From positions 1 to 8,548 of the forward strand of contig JACQHM010000261.1 of NCBI GenBank assembly GCA_016199025.1: 8,548 nucleotides of DNA, in the 5' to 3' direction. The notes below the pieces were generated by a model. The model was given only the letters and a program-made list of their open reading frames with translations. It was not told the DNA's origin and searched no databases. The translations under genes and the position numbers were made by a program. Positions 1-5,685 of this stretch are shown here, piece by piece (position 1 is the first letter of the stretch; each line of letters begins with the position of its first letter). This stretch comes from Candidatus Methylomirabilota bacterium. GTDB taxonomy: Bacteria; Methylomirabilota; Methylomirabilia; Methylomirabilales; JACQHM01.

Positions 1-2
1 GG

Positions 3-101
3 TCAGAGGCTGCCGACCTTTTCCTCGTCGGGCGAGCCGGGCCGATCTTGGCTGGTGTCGTGGAAGAGTTTGGTGGATGGCACAGAGGGGATAGCTCATG
101 A
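3..101 (+). CDS. 3' end of an unidentified upstream gene (partial)
   Basis: An open frame enters from the left edge and ends at TGA 99-101, giving about 32 residues that begin SEAADLFLVGRAG and end WHRGDSS. I do not recognise the family. Coding status is supported only weakly: the stop overlaps a new ATG (98-100, ATGA arrangement), and a purine-rich AGAGGGG lies just before that ATG, which is typical of translationally coupled operon genes. The two other forward frames are also open for much of this short span, so the frame choice is uncertain. It does not resemble the N-terminal part of a glucose-6-phosphate isomerase or a transaldolase, which would be expected immediately upstream of the gene that follows. 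Confidence 0.3.
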   Translation, partial: SEAADLFLVGRAGPILAGVVEEFGGWHRGDSS

Positions 102-130
102 ACCTCAGTCTTAAGGTCATCCCGAGCTGA
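86..130 (+). other. Ribosome binding site and aborted gene start (10 codons)
   Basis: AGAGGGG at about 85-91 precedes ATG 98-100 by about six bases, a good initiation context. The frame reads MNLSLKVIPS and stops at TGA 128-130. From about position 115 the sequence in another frame already matches the isomerase (GHPELIVLDSTHP). The simplest reading is that a gene started here and its body was lost when this point became joined to the interior of the isomerase gene. Known Tal-Pgi fusions, as far as I recall, start with different residues, so this start may belong to a different gene. Confidence 0.3.
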
Positions 131-1461
131 TCGTCCTGGACAGTACCCATCCGGCGGCGGTGAAGGCCGTCTTGGCCCGGATCGATCTCTCCCGGACCCT
201 GTTCCTGGTCTCCAGCAAGTCGGGGACCACCCCCGAGACCCTCGCCTTCTTCCGCTACTTCTGGCAGAAAGTAGGTCAGGTCACCGGCACGCCGGGCCGC
301 CACTTCGTCGCCATCACCGATCCGGGCACCCCTCTCGTACACTTGGCGGAGGAGCGAGGCTCCCGCCGCATCTTCGAGGCGCCTCCCGATGTGGGCGGAC
401 GGTATTCGGCCCTCACCGTCTTCGGGCTTCTGCCGGCGGCCCTCATCGGTGTGGACATCCACCGGCTGCTGGACCGGGCCAGGACCATGGCCGAGGTCTG
501 CGCCGCCTCTGTCCCTGAGATAGCGAACCCCGGCCTGACCCTGGAGGCCGCGTTGGGGGAGCTGGCCCGGGCCGGGCGGGACAAGGTGACCTTCCTGACC
601 TCGCCGTCGCTTCAGGCCTTCCCAACCTGGCTGGAGCAGCTCATCGCCGAGAGCACCGGCAAGGGCAACAGGGGCATCGTGCCAGTGGCCGACGAACCGC
701 TGGCACAGCCGGAGGCCTACGGCACGGACCGCTTCTTCGTCCACCTCAGCCTGGAGGGGGATGACAGCTCCGCTCTCGATCAACGGCTGAAGGTGCTGGA
801 GGCTGTAGGGTCTCCGGTAGTCCGGATCCGCCTGACCGAGAAGACTGACCTGGGGCAGGAGTTTTTCCGCTGGGAGGTGGCCGTGGCGGCGGCCGGAGCG
901 ATCCTGGGCATTCACCCCTTCAACCAGCCCGACGTGCAACTGGCCAAGGACCTGGCCCGTCAGGCGATGGCAGAGGGAAGCAGGAGAGCGGGGGAGCAGG
1001 GGGGCGAAGGTGGAGAGATCATGTCGGCCGCCAAAGGAGAGGCGTTAGCCCACGAGTTAGGAGCCTGGCTGGCGAAGGCGCGGCCGGGAGACTACGTCGC
1101 CCTGCACGCCTACCTGGCCCCGACAAAGGAGAGGACGGCTGCCTTGCAAAAGATCCGTCTGGCCCTCAGGGACCGCCTGAAGCTGGCGACGACACTCGGC
1201 TACGGGCCCCGTTTCCTGCACTCCACCGGACAACTGCACAAAGGGGGCCCCAACACGGGCCTCTTCCTGCAACTCGTGGACGAACCGGCGGAGGACCTGC
1301 CGGTGCCGGAGACCGGCTACACCTTTGGCACCCTGATCCGCGCTCAGGCCTTGGGCGATTTCCAGGCCCTCAAACAACGGGGCCGGCGCGTACTCCAGGT
1401 GCACCTGGACGGTGACGTGGCCGGTGGGCTGGCCCGGCTCTTCGTGTTGGTGCAGGGCTGA
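115..1461 (+). CDS. pgi: Glucose-6-phosphate isomerase, 5'-truncated (isomerase half of a Tal-Pgi-type protein)
   Basis: Glucose-6-phosphate isomerase interconverts glucose 6-phosphate and fructose 6-phosphate in the cytoplasm. Visible hallmarks are the sugar-phosphate loop SSKSGTTPETL (about 211-243), GRYSALTVFGLLPAAL (about 400-447), the ESTGKGNRGI active-site segment (about 646-675), NQPDVQLAK, and a C-terminal HSTGQLHKGGPNTG block (about 1216-1257) whose lysine probably corresponds to the catalytic lysine. These variants are typical of isomerase domains fused behind transaldolase. Homology begins at about 115-121 (GHPELIVLDSTHP), upstream of the first possible start in frame, GTG 160, which has no convincing ribosome binding site. 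The N-terminal glycine-rich strand of the SIS fold and any transaldolase domain are absent; an in-frame TAA lies at 112-114. The gene therefore appears to have lost its 5' end. The C-terminus looks complete. Activity without the first Rossmann strand is doubtful. Confidence 0.85.
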   Translation, partial: GHPELIVLDSTHPAAVKAVLARIDLSRTLFLVSSKSGTTPETLAFFRYFWQKVGQVTGTPGRHFVAITDPGTPLVHLAEERGSRRIFEAPPDVGGRYSALTVFGLLPAALIGVDIHRLLDRARTMAEVCAASVPEIANPGLTLEAALGELARAGRDKVTFLTSPSLQAFPTWLEQLIAESTGKGNRGIVPVADEPLAQPEAYGTDRFFVHLSLEGDDSSALDQRLKVLEAVGSPVVRIRLTEKTDLGQEFFRWEVAVAAAGAILGIHPFNQPDVQLAKDLARQAMAEGSRRAGEQGGEGGEIMSAAKGEALAHELGAWLAKARPGDYVALHAYLAPTKERTAALQKIRLALRDRLKLATTLGYGPRFLHSTGQLHKGGPNTGLFLQLVDEPAEDLPVPETGYTFGTLIRAQALGDFQALKQRGRRVLQVHLDGDVAGGLARLFVLVQG

Positions 1462-1522
1462 CATGTGGATCTCTTGAACCTCGGCAGGATCCAGGGGCCC
1501 AGTCCGGCGTCATGAGGGGAAG

Positions 1523-1767
1523 ATGCGGATCCTTGTTGTGGAAGACGAGAAGAAGGTGGCCAGCTTCATCAAGCAAGGGTTGGAAGAAGAGGGCTATGCG
1601 GCCGATGTCGCCTCCGATACCTGACCAAACCCTTCGCGTTCCAGGAACTTGTCGCCAGGGTCCGGGCGTTGCTCCGCCGGCGGGTAGAGGGAAAGCCAGT
1701 GGTCCTCCAGGTCGCCGATCTGGCCCTCGACCCCGCCCGGCGGATCGTCTCCCGATGGATCCCCTGA
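1523..1767 (+). pseudogene. OmpR/PhoB-family response regulator, collapsed remnant
   Basis: From ATG 1523 the frame reads MRILVVEDEKKVASFIKQG and on to VASDT, the start of a receiver domain with the acidic pair E7-D8, and stops at TGA 1622-1624 after 33 codons. In the next frame, 1618-1767 reads YLTKPFAFQELVARVRALL, then the linker VLQVADLALDPARRIVSR, and stops. YLTKPF carries the conserved receiver lysine. The phospho-acceptor aspartate region and helices between them, roughly 60-65 residues in the family, are missing at about 1616-1620. The winged-helix DNA-binding domain is missing after about 1755. No sensor kinase, the usual partner of such CusR/CopR-like regulators, is visible. Only a short GAGGGG lies close to the ATG. 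The product cannot work as a phosphorelay regulator. Identification of both pieces is secure; whether the loss is biological is not. Confidence 0.8.
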
Positions 1768-1780
1768 TCGAGAATTCCTC

Positions 1781-1809
1781 TTGACGGGCGCAATCTTCGG
1801 GGATACCCT
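1781..1809 (+). promoter_or_regulatory. Possible sigma70-type promoter for the cytochrome c gene
   Basis: TTGACG (1781-1786) and TACCCT (1804-1809) are separated by exactly 17 bases. The -35 box matches five of six consensus positions; the -10 box matches only three, though these include the important first TA and last T. It lies about 150 bases upstream of the cytochrome start. The match could be by chance in a sequence of this length. Confidence 0.3.
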
Positions 1810-1938
1810 ACCAGGAAATGGAGGGGAACAGGCTCCTTGGGAAGTTCTAACTCTTCCTCGGCCTCAGACGATACCTGTCGAACGATGCGACAAAACGGTC
1901 CAGAGCGATCCGAAAAGCCCGAGCTGGAACATCCGGTT

Positions 1939-1945
1939 TAAGGAG
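1939..1945 (+). promoter_or_regulatory. Ribosome binding site deciding the cytochrome c start
   Basis: AAGGAGG is an almost perfect Shine-Dalgarno sequence ten bases before ATG 1956. It supports a start at 1956, in a different frame from the haem-binding part, and so shows that the signal peptide and the haem domain were one gene. Confidence 0.7.
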
Positions 1946-1955
1946 GCGAAGACGG

Positions 1956-2355
1956 ATGGCCAAACGCGCGTGGCTCTTTCGTACCCTAAGTGTGCTGGTA
2001 TTGGCAGCAGGGGTGCTCCTCCAGAGCTGCAAGGGGAAGGAGGAAACGGCCATGGCTCTTGCAGGGGGGGGATGATGAGAAGGGGAAGGCGATCTATGCA
2101 AAGTTCTGTGAGAGCTGTCATGGGCCGACCGGGAAGGGGGATGGACCAGCCGCCGCTACCCTGACCCCCAAGCCCGCGAACTTTGCCGACGCAAAGCTCA
2201 TGGGCTCCGTTCCTGACGACTCTCTCTTCAAGATCATCCGGGAGGGAGGAGCCGCCGTCGGGAAATCACCGATGATGCCGCCGTGGGGTGGTGGCCTCAA
2301 GGACGAGGACATCCGCAACGTCATCGCCTACCTCAGGACCTTCAGCAAGAGATAA
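1956..2355 (+). CDS. Monohaem c-type cytochrome lipoprotein, frameshifted at an 8-G run
   Basis: Starting at ATG 1956 the frame encodes a positively charged N-terminus (MAKRAWLFR), a hydrophobic segment (LSVLVLAAGVLL) and a lipobox-like LQSC with Cys25, then stops at TGA 2073-2075 just after a run of eight Gs (2064-2071). The +1 frame continues with GDDEKGKAIYAKF, the haem site CESCH (2107-2121), GKGDGP, and a methionine-rich ligand segment (KSPMMPPWG), ending in DEDIRNVIAYLRTF, a classic class I cytochrome c C-terminal helix. With seven Gs the two parts join into one protein of about 133 residues, normal for this family. It would be exported, lipid-anchored and carry one covalent haem for electron transfer; its partners are unknown. 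As written the haem domain has no export signal. The cause may be a sequencing error, a real mutation or a phase-variable tract. Confidence 0.8.
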
Positions 2356-2460
2356 ACCCACCTGCATGGATCGTTTTCCTTCGCAACAAGATCCTTATCC
2401 TGGATCACCATGGCCCAGACGAAATCAAGGTGGTCCTGGATTGGCCTGGTGCTTGAGTCA

Positions 2461-2465
2461 GGAGG
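2461..2465 (+). promoter_or_regulatory. Ribosome binding site deciding the TTG start of the TauE/SafE gene
   Basis: GGAGG lies nine bases before TTG 2475. No ATG in the same frame lies nearby with comparable spacing, so the TTG start is preferred. It gives the expected hydrophobic N-terminus NILEFTILIW. Confidence 0.65.
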
Positions 2466-2474
2466 ACAGATCTC

Positions 2475-3311
2475 TTGAACATCCTCGAATTTACCATACT
2501 CATTTGGCTGGGTTCCCTGGTCGCAGGGTTTTTGGGATCCTTGACGGGGCTGGGCGGTGGGGTTGTGATCGTGCCACTCCTGGCCTTGATGTTTGGGGTG
2601 GATATTCGCTACGCGATCGGGGCATCCCTCGTCTCGGTGATTGCCACCTCTTCGGGAGCGGCTGCCGCCTACGTCAAGGAAGGCTATAGCAACATACGGA
2701 TCGGGATGTTCCTCGAAATCGCCACCACCCTTGGTGCGCTGGTTGGCGCTTCCCTGGCGGCGCGGGTATCGACCAGTGTGATTGCGGTGATCTTTGGGGT
2801 TGTTCTGATCTACTCGGCGTATTTGTCGAGCCGGCCCAGGCTCGACATCATCAGCGATGATCAGCCCGATCTCCTGGCCACCCGCTTAAGGATGGATGCG
2901 AGCTACCCGACCCCCGAGGGCCTGCAGATCTACCACGTCCACGCCATCCCTGCCGGGTTCAGCCTGATGTTCATCGCTGGCACGCTTTCGGGCTTACTGG
3001 GGATCGGTTCGGGGGCTGTCAAGGTCCTCGCCATGGATCAGGCCATGCGCATCCCGTTCAAGGTCTCGACCACCACCAGCAATTTTATGATCGGCGTTAC
3101 GGCTGCCGCCAGCGCCGGGGTGTACCTGAATCGTGGATACATCGATCCGGGCTTGGCGATGCCGGTCATGCTGGGGGTGCTCCTGGGTTCGGTGTTGGGG
3201 ACACGCGTGTTGGTAAGCGCTCCATCTCGGCTCTTACGCATGCTCTTCGGCGGCGTCATCCTGGTGCTGGCCATCGAGATGATCTATAACGGCCTGACCG
3301 GGAGGCTCTAA
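2475..3311 (+). CDS. TauE/SafE family sulfite/organosulfonate exporter-type permease
   Basis: A 278-residue polytopic inner-membrane protein with about eight hydrophobic segments. It shows the two-repeat structure of the TauE/SafE (former DUF81) family: the first half has the glycine-rich GSLTGLGGG turn at residues 21-29 followed by a helix and GASLVSVIATSSGAAAAY; the second has GTLSGLLGIGSG at 169-180 followed by STTTSNFMIG. A hydrophilic loop (about 119-158) joins the halves. Members export small anions such as sulfite, sulfoacetate or related sulfur compounds; substrate cannot be read from sequence. Length and both repeats look complete, in contrast to many neighbours. It starts at TTG and is followed after one base by a DUF1634 gene, so the two are probably translationally coupled. 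The upstream cytochrome c would fit a sulfur-oxidation context but does not prove one. Confidence 0.9.
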   Translation: MNILEFTILIWLGSLVAGFLGSLTGLGGGVVIVPLLALMFGVDIRYAIGASLVSVIATSSGAAAAYVKEGYSNIRIGMFLEIATTLGALVGASLAARVSTSVIAVIFGVVLIYSAYLSSRPRLDIISDDQPDLLATRLRMDASYPTPEGLQIYHVHAIPAGFSLMFIAGTLSGLLGIGSGAVKVLAMDQAMRIPFKVSTTTSNFMIGVTAAASAGVYLNRGYIDPGLAMPVMLGVLLGSVLGTRVLVSAPSRLLRMLFGGVILVLAIEMIYNGLTGRL

Positions 3312-3312
3312 G

Positions 3313-3702
3313 ATGCCACAAACCCATCGTCCGTGGACCGATGAGCAAGTCGAGCAGATCGTGGGGAACCTCCTACGAACCGGGGTCATCGTTGCTGCTC
3401 TAGTGGTGCTGGTGGGAGGGGTCTTGTATCTGGTCCGACATGGCGCCACTTCGCCAGACTACCAGGTGTTCCGGGGCGAGCCGGCAGATTTACGCAGTGT
3501 GTCTGGGATCGTGACAGATGCCTTGTCGCTCCGGAGCCGCGGCGTGATCCAACTTGGGCTCCTGCTGCTGATCGCCACCCCCGTGGCGCGGGTCGCGTTC
3601 TCGGTTTTTGCCTTTGCACGGCAGCATGACCGTCCATATGTTCTTGTGACGCTGATTGTCCTGGCGTTGCTCATCTCCAGCCTTGCCGGGGGGCGCCTGT
3701 GA
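3313..3702 (+). CDS. DUF1634 family membrane protein, partner of the TauE/SafE permease
   Basis: A 129-residue protein with three predicted membrane helices at about residues 23-41, 78-100 and 109-126, and an extracytoplasmic or cytoplasmic loop (about 43-76) containing DYQVFRGEP. The segment IQLGLLLLIATPVARVA in the second helix is the characteristic DUF1634 signature. Genes of this family are commonly found directly beside TauE/SafE genes, and here the ATG follows the permease stop after a single base, with the ribosome binding region inside the permease coding end (GGGAGG, 3300-3305). This arrangement suggests an accessory subunit or regulator of the transporter. The biochemical function is unknown. 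The reading frame appears complete. Confidence 0.85.
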   Translation: MPQTHRPWTDEQVEQIVGNLLRTGVIVAALVVLVGGVLYLVRHGATSPDYQVFRGEPADLRSVSGIVTDALSLRSRGVIQLGLLLLIATPVARVAFSVFAFARQHDRPYVLVTLIVLALLISSLAGGRL

Positions 3703-3733
3703 GGGGCAATAGAGGATGGTGGAGTAGACCAGG

Positions 3734-4243
3734 ATGAATCAACATCCCTCGGTCTTTTGGAGTATCCCCACTGCTGAACTGCTTCAGCACCTGCAAACGA
3801 CCCCGCAGGGCTTGACAAGCGGGGAAGCCAGGCAGCGACTCACCCACTACGGCGCCAATCTTCTGAAGCCCAAACAGCGATTGAACGCACTAACGCTCCT
3901 GCTGGCCCAATTCAAGAGTCCAATTATCCTCATCCTTCTCTTTGCCGCGGGATTGTCCTTCTTCCTCCATGATCCTGCCGATGCTCTCATTATCATGGCG
4001 ATTGTCTTCGTCGGTGGTTTTCTCGGATTCTGGCAGGAACGGGGTGCGGCCGATGCGGTCGAGAAATTACTCGCGATCGTGCAGATCAAAGCGACGGCGC
4101 TTCGCGGCGGAGACCGGCTGGAAATCCCGGTCGAAGAGATTGTACCTGGAGATGTCGTGGTCCTCACGGCAGGCGATGCCATCCCCGGTGATTCCTTGAT
4201 TCTGGAATCGAAAGATCTCTTCGTCGATGAACCCGATCGATGA
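3734..4243 (+). pseudogene. ATPase fragment 1: cation-transporter N-domain, helices 1-2, part of actuator domain
   Basis: From ATG 3734 the first 166 residues match the family: the cytoplasmic N-domain with GLTSGEARQRLTHYGAN (26-42), helix 1 (about 62-78), helix 2 (about 82-100), then the beginning of the actuator domain with the conserved VPGDVV at 137-142 and GDAIPGD at 147-153. Homology ends with FVDE (residue 166, base 4231), where intact relatives continue into the TGE loop. The remaining three codons and TGA 4241-4243 are the foreign frame. A GGTGGAG about ten bases upstream could serve as ribosome binding site. Confidence 0.8.
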
Positions 4244-4880
4244 AGCGATCCGCACCCATCGTCAATTTGACGTATCTGGTTACCAGAAACTGGACGAGGT
4301 GCCGTATGATTTTATTCGGAAGCGATTGAGTATCTTGGTCTCAAAAGCTGATAGGCATCTGATGGTGACGAAAGGGGCGCTGCCGAATGTGCTCACCGTC
4401 TGTTCGTCAGCAGAAACTTCCGAGGGAACGATCGTGGATTTAGCCACCGTGCGAGAACAGATCCAGCAGCGTTTTGAAGAGTTCGGCGGCAAGGGTTTTC
4501 GCACGCTGGGCGTTGCTTACCGGGATCTGGGTTCGGGCTCAGTTCTCACCAAAGACCATGAGGCTGACATGACGTTTTTGGGATTCCTCCTGTTCTCTGA
4601 TCCACCTCAGCCCGGAATTATCGAGACCATCCACCACCTCAAGCGTCTCGGCCTTTCACTGAAGATCATCACAGGAGACAACCCATTGGTCGCGGCCAAC
4701 GTGAGTCAACAGGTGGGATTATCGAATCCCCATCTTCTCGTAGGTCAAGACCTTCGCCACATGAGTGATGAAGCCCTACTCCAACGGGTGAATGAGGTGG
4801 ATGTCTTTGCCGAGGTTGAGCCAAATCAGAAAGAGCGCATCATTCTCACCCTGAGGAAGGCTGGAAATGTCGTGGGATAG
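4227..4880 (+). pseudogene. ATPase fragment 2: nucleotide-binding and P-domain part without the phosphorylated Asp
   Basis: This frame begins in mid-domain with NPIDEAIRTH; the ATG at 4227 is accidental, created at the junction. It carries the nucleotide-binding VTKGAL (KGA at residues 49-51), the hinge DPP (125-127) and the P-domain TGDN (149-152), then ERIILTLRKAGNVVG and an immediate TAG at 4878-4880. In relatives two residues separate this VVG from GDGIND; here only two bases (4878-4879) remain between the GGA and GGG codons, so four bases appear to be missing. Confidence 0.8.
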
Positions 4881-5170
4881 GGGATGGCATCAATGATGGC
4901 TCGGCGCTCTATGCGGCCGATGTCGGCATTCCCGTTGAGAGCGCTGTGGATGTGGCCAAAGAGGCGGCTGATATTGTGTTGCTCGAAAAGGACCTGGGTG
5001 TCCTTGTACAGGGCGTGCGCGAAGGGAGGACGACCTTTGCCAACACGCTGAAGTATGTGTTCATGGCGACCAGCGCGAACTTCGGGAACATGTTCAGCAT
5101 GGCAGGGGCCTCCCTCTTTCTGCCCTTTCTACCGCTCTTGCCCAAGCAGATTCTGCTCACAATTTACTGA
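4880..5170 (+). pseudogene. ATPase fragment 3: GDGIND hinge and helices 5-6
   Basis: From GGG 4880 the third frame resumes with GDGINDGSALYAADVGI, the Mg2+-binding hinge motif of the P-domain, where Gly-Ser replaces the common Ala-Pro. EAADIVLLEKDL and EGRTTFANTLKYVFMATSAN follow, leading into the ion-path helices with PFLPLLPKQILLT. It ends at TGA 5168-5170, because one A seems to be missing at about 5159-5161: adding one restores the family sequence LLTNLLTDFPEM. Confidence 0.8.
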
Positions 5171-5640
5171 CGGATTTTCCAGAGATGACCATCGCCACCG
5201 ACAGCGTGGATAGCGAACTGGTTGAGCGGCCTCGACGCTGGAACATCGGGTTCATCCGAAATTTTATGGCTACGTTCGGGATTGTAAGTTCAGCGTTTGA
5301 CTACCTCACCTTTGGCGTGCTCCTGTTCTTCTTGCACGCGACTGTGGATCAATTCAGAACCGGCTGGTTTCTGGAGTCTGTCATTTCAGCCTCAGTGATC
5401 GTGCTTGTGATTCGCACCCGGAAGCCCTTCTTCAAGAGTAGGCCGGGGAAGTATCTCTTGATGGCTACGCTGCTGATCGTCGGTGTGACACCGATTTTCC
5501 CTTTTATCCCAACGGCAGGACTCTTTGGTTTTCGGCCGCTGCCCATTTCATTTCTTTTCATGTTGGGGATGATTGTGGTACTCTACATCCTTACAGCGGA
5601 AATGGTGAAGAGGGCCTTTTACAGGAGGGTGGCGTTTTGA
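5161..5640 (+). pseudogene. ATPase fragment 4: C-terminal membrane helices 7-10
   Basis: The fourth frame reads NLLTDFPEMTIATDSVD, then RPRRWNIGFIRNFM and four hydrophobic segments including SSAFDYLTFGVLLFFLHA, FRTGWFLESVISASVIVLVI and RTRKPFF, and ends at a natural-looking C-terminus ERxAFYRRVAF-like (MVKRAFYRRVAF) with TGA 5638-5640. The ATG at 5185 is an internal methionine, not a true start. This segment is the most diagnostic for the MgtA-type class. Confidence 0.8.
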
Positions 5641-5666
5641 AACGGCAAGCCTGGCTATCTTACTTT
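5637..5666 (+). promoter_or_regulatory. Possible sigma70-type promoter for the MprF gene
   Basis: TTGAAA (5637-5642) overlaps the stop of the ATPase gene and is followed after 18 bases by TACTTT (5661-5666), about 20 bases before ATG 5686. The -35 match is five of six, the -10 match three of six. A separate promoter would fit the change of function here, but the short leader leaves little room for a ribosome binding site, and none is obvious. Confidence 0.25.
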
Positions 5667-5685
5667 GACGCCTCTCTGGTGCCGT

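Larger units (their letters stand above)
1768..1955 (+). other. Non-coding stretch between regulator remnant and cytochrome c
   Basis: I find no recognisable protein in any frame of this 188-base stretch. It holds a possible promoter (1781-1809), a short imperfect hairpin GGAAG/CTTCC with an eight-base loop around 1839-1856, and at its right end the ribosome binding site of the cytochrome gene. Part of it may be residue of the lost 3' end of the regulator gene, but no winged-helix motif is readable. Confidence 0.5.
3734..5640 (+). pseudogene. mgtA: P-type ATPase, Mg2+-transporter (MgtA-like) class, broken in three places
   Basis: Four consecutive frames together spell one P-type ATPase. The C-terminal half, with its LLTDFPEMTIATDSVD and RPRRWN segments and ten-helix plan, best fits the P3B Mg2+-importing class; a related P3 proton pump is the main alternative. 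Such proteins are about 850-900 residues; the pieces add up to about 630. The missing block, about 220 residues near 4226-4235, contains the TGE actuator loop, helices 3-4 and the DKTG phosphorylation site, so no catalytic cycle is possible. Two small indels at about 4878 and 5161 break the frame again. Base composition is lower in G+C than the outer genes (sampled lines 43-57% against 68% in a protease line), hinting at separate ancestry. It follows the DUF1634 gene by 31 bases. Confidence 0.85.

Noticed and set aside
1781..2164. Plus-strand open frame of 127 codons from TTG 1781 through the cytochrome start.
   Set aside because: It has no recognisable domain and overlaps both the signal peptide frame and the haem frame of the cytochrome gene; the TTG is better read as part of a -35 box.
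2356..2474. Possible terminator or regulator site in the 119 bases between the cytochrome and exporter genes (two copies of TCCTGGAT, at about 2398 and 2436).
   Set aside because: There is no stable hairpin followed by a T run, and a short direct repeat alone is weak evidence.
1468..2480. Exact 12-base repeat GATCTCTTGAAC at 1468-1479 and 2469-2480, the second copy spanning the TTG start of the exporter gene.
   Set aside because: In 8.5 kb a 12-base match is expected by chance about once or twice, and the flanking bases do not extend the match.
1610..4240. CCGAT occurs at or near three junctions (about 1614, 1752 and 4233), suggesting a shared breakpoint motif.
   Set aside because: Five bases are too few, and CCGAT is frequent in GC-rich coding sequence (for example Ala-Asp codons elsewhere in the window).
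3734..5640. The four ATPase frames as separate functional genes, a split P-type ATPase.
   Set aside because: The starts at 4227, 4946 and 5185 have no ribosome binding sites and lie inside conserved segments; the phosphorylated aspartate is absent from all pieces; simple indels explain the later breaks.
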